Assembly (NCBI GenBank): GCA_963580285.1
Contig: OY757020.1
Coordinates: forward strand, 96,103,497 to 96,167,496
Source: Lucinisca nassula
Taxonomy: Eukaryota; Mollusca; Bivalvia; Lucinida; Lucinidae
DNA length: 64,000 nucleotides
Direction of reading: 5' to 3'
The notes beneath the pieces are model-generated. The model made no database searches, was not told the origin of the DNA, and saw only the letters and a list, made by a program, of their open reading frames with translations. Shown here piece by piece: positions 1-8,369 of the stretch (position 1 is its first letter; every line of letters begins with the position of its first letter). Made by a program: the position numbers and the translations under genes.

Positions 1-23
1 TTAATGGTAACAGTATTGGGGTA

Positions 24-734
24 TTGGAGCCAACTGAAAAATTTGTTGAACGCAGCGGACTTTTGGTTGCAAAAGCTTTAGTATGTCCTGAACTTGGCAC
101 TGTTCCACTGCGAATAATGAATCCCAAAAATGAGTCTTTGATGCTGTACAAAAATACTGTTGCTGCGATGTATGAGCCAGTAGAAATAGGAAAGCACGAG
201 AATGTCAATACCATAACTACTGACCATGATTCTGAAGAATCCTTCTTACATGTTGAGGAGCTCCTTAGTCAAAGTTCTACAAATTTAAATGAAACTCAAA
301 AAGACAGTTTGAGGTCGCTATTGTATGAGTATAAAGACCAGTTCTCCAAGTCCTCACATGATTTAGGGTGTACTAACTTAGTAGAGCATACAATTAACAC
401 TCTGCCCGACTGTAAGCCCATAAAGCTGAGACCCTACAGGATACCCCTTGCCAAGAGAGACTTTGCTGAAAATGAAATAAAAACCATGGCTGATAAGAGA
501 CTGATTGAGCCTTCTCACTCTGCATGGAGTGCACCCGCTGTTTTGGTGCCAAAGCGTGATGGAACAACGAGATTCTGTATAGATTACAGAAGGCTTAATC
601 AGCTCACTATACCAGACAGCCATCCTTTGCCCAGAATTGACGATACTTTAGATGCCCTGGGGGGGGGTGTCCTGTTGGTTCTCTACTTTGGATCTGAAAA
701 GTGGGTTTCACCAAGTAAGCATCGCAGAAGATGA
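24..734 (+). pseudogene. Gypsy pol, N-terminal piece (linker and start of reverse transcriptase)
   Basis: This 236-residue open frame holds the region upstream of RT and the first RT blocks. These are the fingers-region segment with a proline-rich lead-in (about residues 125-150) and the conserved block around FCIDYRRLN (about residues 185-195). The frame leaves the RT homology at a run of nine G (659-667), after which RT continues in another frame from 652 onward. A single-base change in that homopolymer is the simplest explanation, either a real mutation or a sequencing error. The frame is also open upstream of the first ATG, so that ATG is not a true start. Expected role in the family: copying element RNA into DNA inside virus-like particles. 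In its present state the product would be truncated. Confidence 0.8.
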
Positions 735-3700
735 TAGACCTAAAACAGCTTTCTCTATACCAGGCAGTGGTTTATGGCAATGGCGTGTCTTGCCGTTTGG
801 TTTGATAAACTCCCGAGTGTATTTGAACGCCTTATGGAGAGAGTTTTTTGCTGGTCTGACATTCTTGATATTGCTCATCTATTTGGATGACATTATTGTC
901 TACTCAAAAACGTTTGAAGAGCATTTGGAGAACCTTAAAGTAGTTTTTGAAAGACTCAAGAATGCCAACCTCAAACTGAACCCTAAAAAGTGCAATCTGT
1001 TGTGTTCCAAAGTAGCTTTCCTTGGTCATGAAGTTTCCGAGCACGGTATAGCTACTGACCCAGTAAAGATTCAGGCTGTGAAAGACTGGCCACAGCCTGG
1101 GTCTTCAACCGAAGTCAGACAATTTTTCGGACTGGCTTCGTATTACAGAAAATTCATACCAAATTTTGCAACTATATGTAAACCTTTACATAAATTAACT
1201 GAGAAGGACACCAAGTTCGCTTGGAGTGAACAATGTCAGAATGCCTTTGACACTATCAAGAACTTACTTACCACTGCCCCCATTCTCAGTTATCCTCTGC
1301 TTCAGGGACAACATTTCCTGCTGGACTGTGATGCTTCGAATGTAGGTGTTGGTGCAGTCTTATCTCAGTTACAAGATGGGGACGAAAAGGTCATAAGCTA
1401 CTTTAGTAAGTGTCTTTCAAGATCGGAAAGACAATACTGTACTACAAGGAAAGAGCTGTTGGCTGTTGTTATAGCAGTGAAACATTTCCATCACTATTTA
1501 ATCGGTCAACGGTTTACCGTTAGAACTGATCACGGGTCACTTCAGTGGCTCATGAGATTTAAAAATTGTGAAGGTCAAATCGCACGCTGGATTGAGACCT
1601 TATCAGCCTACACCTTTACCGTTGTGCACCGTGCAGGTAGAGTGCACAACAATGCTGACTCGATGTCACGTAGACCATGTCATAACGATAAATGTAAACA
1701 CTGTGATCGTTATGAACGGAGATATTCTCCAGAGATGATAGCTGACTTAAATAAAAATGCAGGGACAATGAGTGCTGTGAAGAGAGTCGCCTTGGATGAA
1801 GGCAATTTTGGGGATGACAAAGTGGTCACCCTGCCCTGCTTTGGTAGTGTTCCTCATGATTTTGCTTACCCTAATGATGGGGGCGATCATGTTGACCCTC
1901 TGCCTAGTGATGGTACCATCCAGAAACATATACAAAGTGTTTCCTTTATTGAACGGGACAACGATCCTGAGTTAAATGGGCCCAATATTACTGACGACGA
2001 TTCCCGTGGTAGTGGTGCGCACACTTCCATTTGTTTAGGACCTGGAGCAGCGGAGGTGCTCTCTTCGGAGATGTCACATGGAATGTCCCAGATCGGGGTT
2101 CCTCACTTCACGCATGCATCGATTAATTCTGTATGCGATGGGGTGGATGCAGAAGCTCACGAAATTATCAAAAGTCGTCGTGTAAACTATTGTTGTTGCT
2201 GTAAATGGACAGCATGTTATATGGGAGATTGGTTAGATCATTTTGAAGATGGGACACTGTTTGGGAGTTTGTTTGAGACTGGGGATAATCCCGGTGAGTT
2301 GAATGTTGCTCATGCTGGCGTGGCAACAACAGCAGCGGCTCGTAATGACAAAGCGCTGTGTCTTTGCGAGCATATGATGGGTACAAGCACCTGGAACTCT
2401 GACAATCTTCAATTTGATAAAGGAGTTAAACACAGCACATGCCAATTATGTTTAAATGTTAGTCAGCAAATTGGTGGATCTGGCCAATCCACTTCCTCCT
2501 GTGGTGACACAATGGAGTGTTATGATATTACACAGGAAAATATTCAATTGAAACAGGAAGATGATGATGTTCTGAAGCGCTTATTACAATGGAAAAGAGG
2601 TGGTGATAAACCTCTCTGGTCTACGGTGGCACCGTTCTGCCGAGAACTTAAAGCTTACTGGCAGGATTGGGATACTATAGAAGTGAGAGATAACATTTTA
2701 TATAAGAAACGTTTCAGAGATGTTGGAAACGATGCAGAATACTTATTTATGATGCCAGCTGTTCTCCGTAAAGAAGTTTTCCGCCAGTTACACGAAAATA
2801 TCACTGGTGGACACTTAGGCAGACGTAAAACATATAAGATAAGAAAAAGGTTTTACTGGTGCAATATGCACAAAGATGTATCATACTGGTGTAGGACGTG
2901 CTCAACCTGTGGGTCTAGGAAAATGCCCCACAGGCATGCAAAAGCACCTATGAGGCAATATAATGTTGGATATCCAATGGAACGCATTGGGCTGGATATA
3001 TGTGGTCCTTATCCAGTCTCGAAGAAAGGACACAGATATCTGATGGTTGTTTCCTGCTATTTCACAAAATGGGTAGATGCTATACCTTTAAAAACACAAG
3101 AAGCAAAATATGTTGCTTCGAAATTAGTAAACAGATTCGTATCAATATTTGGTGTGCCCCTGCAATTACATACGGACTTAGGATCGAACTTTGAGTCTAA
3201 AATCTTCCAGGAGGTATGCAAACTTCTGGGAATAGATAAGACTAGGACTACTGTTCGACGACCTCAGTCCGATGGCATGGTTGAGAGAGCTAATCGCTCT
3301 ATACAAAACATGATCTCGTCATATATCTCTGACACCCAAAAAGACTGGGATGAGCACATACCACTACTAATGCTAGCATATAGGTCATCTATTCACGAAA
3401 CCACAGGGGTATCCCCTGCAATGATGATGTTTGGCAGAGAATTAACGCTACCGATAGACATGACTCTAGGTAGACCAATTAATGACGACTGGCTCTGTGC
3501 AACGGAGCATGCATACCAGCTTGAACAGAAACTCCTCAATATTCATGATTTTGCTCGGAAATACTTGAACATTTCGAGCGAAAGCATGAAAAGGAGATAT
3601 GATGTTAAGGCCCACAAAATACAATATGAAGTAGGTGATGCAGTCTGGTACTTTAATCCTAAACGTAAAATAGGTTTTATCCCTATACTTCAAAGGCCAT

Positions 3701-3894
3701 GGAAAGGACCGATGATTGTTGTTGATCGCCTGAATGAGGTCCTTTTCAGGGTTCAGTCTGGTCCAAAGTCCAAACCATGTATTGTTCATCATGACAAATT
3801 AAAACCTTACTTGGGGGAGGACAAACCAGACTGGTTTGGTTTAAACATATTTTATTCGTATTCTACAAGTACGATACAAAGCAAATATGACTGA
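652..3894 (+). pseudogene. Gypsy pol, main piece: RT, RNase H, integrase
   Basis: This is a 1080-residue open frame. RT resumes at residue ~10 (FSTLDLKSGF) and has the catalytic YLDD at about residue 77. RNase H follows (acidic LDCDAS near 225, TDHGSL near 293). After a linker of about 300 residues come the integrase HHCC zinc finger (about 714-760), the DDE core (Asp in DICGPYP near 782, Asp in HTDLGSNF near 840, Glu in VERANR near 877) and a C-terminal domain. Between 811 and 850 the conserved RT residues appear only in another frame, consistent with two compensating single-base indels. The linker (about 345-650) contains YCCCCKWTAC and other Cys clusters and resembles nothing I recognise. 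Gypsy pol normally acts as a processed polyprotein. This copy is probably inactive. Confidence 0.85.
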
Positions 3895-4098
3895 AATCAT
3901 ACAAAAAGGGATTCAGAAGAAAGTCAGAGACTTATTTGAATCTGTTTCCCTAAACATTTGCGATAATACCATTGAATTAAATCTATATAATTGTCGATGC
4001 AAAACAGTAACTATTGTAAGTACAGAATTAGCGACTATGTTCAAAGCTATTTTGTAGCATTTTTACATACTAAAAATGGTTAAGGTGAAGGTAGCGTT

Positions 4099-4116
4099 GG
4101 AGGGAGGGGGGGGGGG
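4099..4116 (+). other. Putative polypurine tract
   Basis: An uninterrupted purine run (GGAGGG followed by a long G run) lies about 200 bp after the pol stop. LTR elements prime plus-strand DNA from such a tract directly upstream of the 3' LTR. No LTR was confirmed beyond it, so the call rests on position and composition only. Confidence 0.35.
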
Positions 4117-4249
4117 CTCCACGGGGAATCCATCAGGGTAAAAAATAACAAAGAAAAAACAATACAGCTTCTGCCGCTCTCAGACTGGTTTAACAGTAAG
4201 ACAGCATGAACACAAAGACATATATTATTATTTATGTTATAGACAAACG

Positions 4250-4283
<34 letters not shown>

Positions 4284-4286
4284 TAT
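4250..4286. repeat. (TA)n microsatellite
   Basis: Alternating AT with one ATG interruption. It directly abuts the inverted RT copy at 4287-4355, and further TA and AATA repeats lie on that copy's other side (4356-4382). Confidence 0.95.
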
Positions 4287-4355
4287 CATGACCAAGGAAA
4301 GCTACTTTGGAACACAACAGATTGCACTTTTTAGGGTTCAGTTTGAGGTTGGCAT
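4287..4355 (-). repeat. Exact 69-bp reverse-complement copy of the gypsy RT segment 962-1030
   Basis: Read on the minus strand, these 69 bases are identical to 962-1030, which codes for the RT segment around NANLKLNPKK. Identity stops abruptly at both edges, where TA-rich repeat begins. The segment is therefore a short templated patch inside a microsatellite and not a diverged second element. Confidence 0.92.
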
Positions 4356-4403
4356 ATATATATATAATAAATAAATAATAATAAAAAAAAAAAAAAAAAA
4401 AAA
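4356..4403. repeat. TA/AATA simple repeat ending in a poly(A) run
   Basis: (TA)n passes into AATA repeats and then about 21 A (4383-4403). A second A run of about 25 lies at 4556-4580. Confidence 0.9.
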
Positions 4404-4547
4404 TGAATGAGAATTGTCAGTTCTTATTGATGGTGTGAGCTAGTCAAAGATTTAACATGACCTGTGCCAATTAGCTGGTTATCTTGATCTTTCTTCTACC
4501 CATACAGTCTTATTTCTATTCAACCAAATGTATAAGAAAACAAAATA

Positions 4548-4578
<31 letters not shown>

Positions 4579-5136
4579 AATAATAATAAAAATAAGGAAT
4601 GTAACATTCCATGTAAGCAACTTGTGTGTCTGTGACTGTCTGTCCACTGGTGGTTTGGTGGAGTTTGTGTCGAAAGACATACACTTTGAAATTTTTTTTT
4701 TAAGTGTTATATGAAATTGTATCAATTCTATGATTTTTCCTGAATTCTTTTAATGAGATAAGCAAAGTATGTTTATTTATGACCACTTTGCGATGAATGT
4801 TGCTTTTCACACACTGCATGTTGTATATATGAATAGTCCGTGCTGAATGTTTTTTTTTTTTATTGCTGTTGTTGTTTATTTTTTTTACACACTGCAAGTT
4901 GCTCTCTTTTTTTTTTTTTTAGTTGACTTGAGATGACTGCGTTTTTAGATCGTGGCCTTTCCTGAGTGACCTTTTCTCACTAATTTGCCAAAGCTGATCA
5001 TTGTCTCTGTTTGTACTCCTTATTGTCTCTCCTGACGATAACCCGCCGAAACACCCGAGTTGCTGAAGGTGACTGTTGTATCTTGACCTGAAACAGAAAG
5101 CATACAATTAAATAATATTAACATGTTTATATATAA
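4404..5136. other. Non-coding stretch, AT-rich
   Basis: Only homopolymer runs (poly A at 4556-4580, poly T near 4850-4862 and 4908-4920) and short repeated words such as CACACTGCA are seen. No convincing coding sequence or RNA gene. Confidence 0.6.
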
Positions 5137-5250
5137 AGGCAATAGTCAGGAGTCGGGTAAAAGTCCCACAAAATTGGAAGCAACGTCTCCAAAATGACCT
5201 TTAGTGTTGACGGGGACGTTAAACCTCAAACGAAACAAAATCTAAGCAAT
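5137..5250 (+). repeat. SINE-like fragment with GACGTTAAAC tail
   Basis: The segment ends in GGGGACGTTAAACCTCAAAC followed by GAAACAAAATC. This 3' motif closely resembles the tails of the two SINEs at 33851-34016 and 58275-58430 and the LINE's own 3' end (GTCGTTAAACACGAAATC). The 5' limit is not clear and no TSD was found. Confidence 0.5.
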
Positions 5251-5353
5251 AGTAAGGATACAATTCTATCGCCTTACACCTTCCATCCATGATACCAGGG
5301 GTATAGACCCTCAAACATTTTTCATTGACGACATGATTTAACCTGACCGAAAG

Positions 5354-5465
5354 TTTACATCTACTGATGAGCTGTGTGCTGTCTTGGTGTCTTGGACAGG
5401 AGATGGGGATAGAATTGCATCAGTTCCTGATATCCTGCCTATTGCTGTTGGTGTTGATATACAAG
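5354..5465 (+). other. Possible upstream coding exon (uncertain)
   Basis: One frame here is open and protein-like (RKFTSTDELCAVLVSWTGDG, then a hydrophilic run to GVDIQ). It lies between a possible acceptor AG near 5353 and a donor-like AAG/GTAGCA at 5463-5471. However, the interval to the next acceptor (5466-5506, 41 bp) is short for an intron, and the phase does not join cleanly to the frame that starts at 5507. It may be chance or need other junctions. Confidence 0.25.
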
Positions 5466-5506
5466 GTAGCATATTATACTAAGTGATGTTGGCACTTATA
5501 TTATAG

Positions 5507-8071
5507 GGGTTCCACTATTTATGCCTGAAGTGTAAGAGGGTACCGAGGTTCTTCAAGGGCAAAGCTGATGTCAAAAGACATTTACAAGAACAGCACTCTG
5601 GGATTCAATTCCAGTGCAGCATCTGTGGATACCTATTTCATAGACGGAATATATCACACACCTGTAATGCCTCAGAGGATGATATGGAGTATGTCGACCC
5701 TATCTCAGGAATCTATGGAGAGCCAGCAAAACAGAAATTGAAGAAATTTATTAATGAGGAGCAAGACAACTACTGGCGGTTTGTGGGAACTATGGATGAA
5801 CTGGACCAACCTGAAAGCCCTTTTCCTGGATTGCGCTCTGTTGTTGTACGACCTGACCCTCCAAGGGAACCAAGACCACGCAAGAGAAGAGACAGAACTC
5901 CTGAATCCCTTGGATCACCAGAATCCATTGTGCTGGTGGAACCGCCAAGGAAGAAACAACAAGTTGATGAACTTCTGCGAGACTTGGCCTGTACTCCCTC
6001 CATATCATCTTCATCTAGTTCATCCTCCTCATCAAGTTCTTCATCATCATCTGAAGATGAAAGTGATACAGAATCTGAACACAACAAACATACTAAAGAA
6101 GGAAAACACAAAAAGAAAGTTACAAAGAGAGTTGATAAAAATAAACAATTAAAAGTTGTATCAGATAAAGAAAAGAAAACAGAGAAACCTAATAAGAATT
6201 ATGAGCATGTAGGTCAGAACAAAGTAAAGGGGAATGTTAAAGGACGTGGAAAAGAGGTGGAAAATGTAAGAAAAGGAACAAAGAAAGATAAAGAAATTGA
6301 GAAAAGTGTAAGTAAAGGGAAAGACATAATACCAGATAATAATGAGACCCAGAGAAGAGAGACAAAGACTGATAAAGAAAAAGAAAAGAGAAAAGAAAAT
6401 GAAACAATGAAAAATGTTGATAAAGGACAGGAAATTACTGAGGAAAATAGTGGAAAGGAATCAGAAACCAGTAGAAAGAATAATGTAGAGAATAATGTAG
6501 AGATAAGTGTAGATAAGGAAACTGAAAACAGTAATAGTGAAGAGAAAGAAACAGTGCAAGATGTAAATAGAAAACAGGGAAAAGAAACAGAAATCAGTGA
6601 AGAAAAGGATAAAGAAATAAGTGAAGAAAACGAAATTGAGAAAAGTAATGTGTTTGAAAGTGAAATAGTTGAAAATCAAGTAATGGAAACTGATGTAAGT
6701 GAAGAAAGAGACAATGACAAAACTCAAGAGGTAGAAACAGAAAGTAATGTGGAAAAAGACAATGATAAAACTCAGAAAGAGAGAGAAATAACTGAAGGAA
6801 AGGATAGTGGAGCTGAAATAAGAACAGAAGTTACGGAAAATTGTGAAAAGGGAGGAAATAATTCAAGGAAAGATAAACAAACTATGAAAGAAAATGACAG
6901 AAAGGATAGAAAATCAGTTGCGAATGTAAATGATAAGAGTGATAAAAATCAGATAGTGACTGTAGGAAGTGATGTTAAGGCAGATAAAGTCAGTGACAGC
7001 AAAAGAATAAATGAAAAAGAAAAACAGACTCAAATCAAGCAGCTTCAAAGCAAGCGAGATGTGGATAAGACAAATAATGCAAAGAAAGCCACTAATGATA
7101 AAAACTGCAATAGAAATAGTGCTAAAGTTGGGGATGTAGTGTCGGAAAATAAGGAACCTAAACATGACGAAATAAAGAAAATGACAGTTAAAGACTTCCA
7201 AGCAAGAAAATATGAAGAAGAAAACAGAAACGAACCTATTCTTGACATAATTATGCATGAAATGACACAGACATATTCTAATACTAATGCTCTTTCCCCC
7301 ATTAATGACATGCCAGCCCCCAGTTTTACGGAACCTGAAAATGCCCCCAGTTTTACTGAAACTGACAATGCCCCCAGTTTTAACGAAACTATAAATGCAG
7401 TAGCAAGCATTAGCTGTACCACTGTAGAAGAGACATATGAAAGAGCAGTTAATGTAATAACAGAGTGTGCTGCTGACTTAATGCACGAGTTAATTTCACA
7501 TGAAGAGACGGACAGTCTGGTAGATCAGGAGATTGAAAGTTATGTGACGAAACAAATAATGAAAGATGTAATTATGGAAATGAGCAAAGATGAAACACCA
7601 TTAACAAGAATAGCTGAAAAGAGGAAATGCAATGAAATGGAACAGAACACTGTTGGAAGCAAGAAAGTAAATTATGAAAACAAGGATGAAACTGAAGTTG
7701 ATGAAGACTTGGCATACATTCAAAAGATTCAAGGCCACAGGGTCCTTCTTAATATTGGAGGTGTAAGATTCGAGACCTGCAGACTTACCTTACAGAAAGA
7801 TCCTGATTCGTTACTTTCGAAGTTGTTCACCAGACAGTCTCCAATCATAGTCCAGGGTAATAGTATTTTCCTAGACAGGGATCCGGCTCACTTCAAGGTC
7901 ATACTGAATTATCTTCGGAATGACTGTGAAGTGGATCCGGCGTCTCTGCCTAGGGAAATAAGACACCTCCTTGAGCTGAAAAGAGAATGTGACTACTATA
8001 GAATCAAAGGTCTTCGTAAGATTGTCAAAAGAAGGTTGAAACACGTTAATGAACTCTGTGGTGTGGAGTGA
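5507..8071 (+). CDS. 3' coding exon: C2H2-type zinc finger, Lys/Glu-rich and BTB/T1 (KCTD-like) protein
   Basis: The first ATG is at 5684 (795 codons), but the frame is open back to a splice acceptor TAG at 5504-5506. Those 59 extra codons hold a C2H2-like finger (CLKC, then HLQEQH) and a second Cys/His cluster (CSIC, then HTC), so translation probably starts in an upstream exon. Counted from 5684, residues ~106-123 are a serine run followed by acidic residues. Residues ~130-520 are Lys/Glu/Asn-rich and probably disordered. Three 9-residue repeats sit at ~545-571. Residues ~684-780 form a BTB/T1 domain of the KCTD type (VLLNIGGVRFETC, then FLDRDPAHFKVILNYLRND). KCTD proteins oligomerise through this domain and often act as Cullin-3 adaptors; that role is inference here. 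No channel or membrane segments follow, so it is not a potassium channel. The gene is unnamed. Confidence 0.75.
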   Translation, partial: GFHYLCLKCKRVPRFFKGKADVKRHLQEQHSGIQFQCSICGYLFHRRNISHTCNASEDDMEYVDPISGIYGEPAKQKLKKFINEEQDNYWRFVGTMDELDQPESPFPGLRSVVVRPDPPREPRPRKRRDRTPESLGSPESIVLVEPPRKKQQVDELLRDLACTPSISSSSSSSSSSSSSSSSEDESDTESEHNKHTKEGKHKKKVTKRVDKNKQLKVVSDKEKKTEKPNKNYEHVGQNKVKGNVKGRGKEVENVRKGTKKDKEIEKSVSKGKDIIPDNNETQRRETKTDKEKEKRKENETMKNVDKGQEITEENSGKESETSRKNNVENNVEISVDKETENSNSEEKETVQDVNRKQGKETEISEEKDKEISEENEIEKSNVFESEIVENQVMETDVSEERDNDKTQEVETESNVEKDNDKTQKEREITEGKDSGAEIRTEVTENCEKGGNNSRKDKQTMKENDRKDRKSVANVNDKSDKNQIVTVGSDVKADKVSDSKRINEKEKQTQIKQLQSKRDVDKTNNAKKATNDKNCNRNSAKVGDVVSENKEPKHDEIKKMTVKDFQARKYEEENRNEPILDIIMHEMTQTYSNTNALSPINDMPAPSFTEPENAPSFTETDNAPSFNETINAVASISCTTVEETYERAVNVITECAADLMHELISHEETDSLVDQEIESYVTKQIMKDVIMEMSKDETPLTRIAEKRKCNEMEQNTVGSKKVNYENKDETEVDEDLAYIQKIQGHRVLLNIGGVRFETCRLTLQKDPDSLLSKLFTRQSPIIVQGNSIFLDRDPAHFKVILNYLRNDCEVDPASLPREIRHLLELKRECDYYRIKGLRKIVKRRLKHVNELCGVE
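7316..7396 (+). repeat. Three tandem 27-bp coding repeats
   Basis: Units at 7316-7342, 7343-7369 and 7370-7396 encode APSFTEPEN, APSFTETDN and APSFNETIN. They lie in frame in the linker between the Lys/Glu-rich region and the BTB domain. Confidence 0.95.
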
Positions 8072-8110
8072 AAGGATGAGCACCTGTTTCAACCATGAAT
8101 TATCATGTTT

Positions 8111-8275
8111 GTTTATGCCTCAATACATGAAAATATTATCTGCTGTGGTTCATACATCGATATGGACTTATCACCTGCTGTTGGTTCATAAATCAATGTG
8201 AACTAATTAAATGTTGTTGGTTCATATTTCTATATGAACTGAATTATTGCTGCGTGTTCATGTTTGTGTATGAAC
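8111..8275 (+). repeat. 36-bp tandem repeat of 20-nt palindromes in the 3' UTR
   Basis: Four 20-nt blocks begin at 8148, 8184, 8220 and 8256, exactly 36 bp apart. Each has the form GTTCAT, a short spacer, then ATGGAC, GTGAAC or ATGAAC, so each can form a short hairpin. The 16-bp spacers share a TGTTG/TGCTG end. A weaker related block starts at 8111. The array begins about 40 bp after the BTB gene stop codon, so it is probably transcribed in the 3' UTR. Confidence 0.85.
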
Positions 8276-8343
8276 ACAACCTTGACGGCCAGATGTTCCC
8301 GAGATGACCAGATGTTGGAAGCTTATCTATCAAGTCTTCGCGA

Positions 8344-8369
8344 ATTAAAGACATCGCGTCTAAATTAAA
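8344..8369 (+). promoter_or_regulatory. Candidate polyadenylation signals (ATTAAA)
   Basis: ATTAAA hexamers at 8344-8349 and 8364-8369, about 270-300 bp after the BTB gene stop, followed by T-rich sequence. No transcript evidence is available. Confidence 0.4.

Larger units (their letters stand above)
1..4119 (+). mobile_element. Ty3/gypsy LTR retrotransposon, 3' part (pol to putative polypurine tract)
   Basis: The window opens inside pol of a Ty3/gypsy-type element and runs through RT, RNase H and integrase to a purine-rich tract near 4099-4116. The 5' LTR, gag and most of the protease lie outside the window, so no LTR pair can be compared. The RT-RNase H-integrase order is the Ty3/gypsy order (Copia elements carry integrase first). 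Frame errors near 659-667 and 811-850 suggest a decayed copy. Whether the 3' LTR starts after 4116 cannot be decided here. Confidence 0.85.

Noticed and set aside
5400..5465. Hydrophobic frame (LISCLLLLVLIYK) as a membrane-segment exon in phase with 5507
   Set aside because: It is in phase, but the composition looks like chance and a more protein-like frame overlaps it out of phase. The 41-bp gap is too short for a normal intron.
7045..7422. Minus-strand frames inside the BTB gene
   Set aside because: They mirror low-complexity Lys/Glu codons and have no independent support.
5684..8071. Voltage-gated potassium channel, from the T1-like domain
   Set aside because: No transmembrane or pore segments follow; the protein ends about 15 residues after the BTB domain.
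8148..8275. CRISPR array suggested by 36-bp periodicity
   Set aside because: The region is eukaryotic, repeats are imperfect, and the 16-bp spacers are related to each other. It is a tandem repeat in a 3' UTR.
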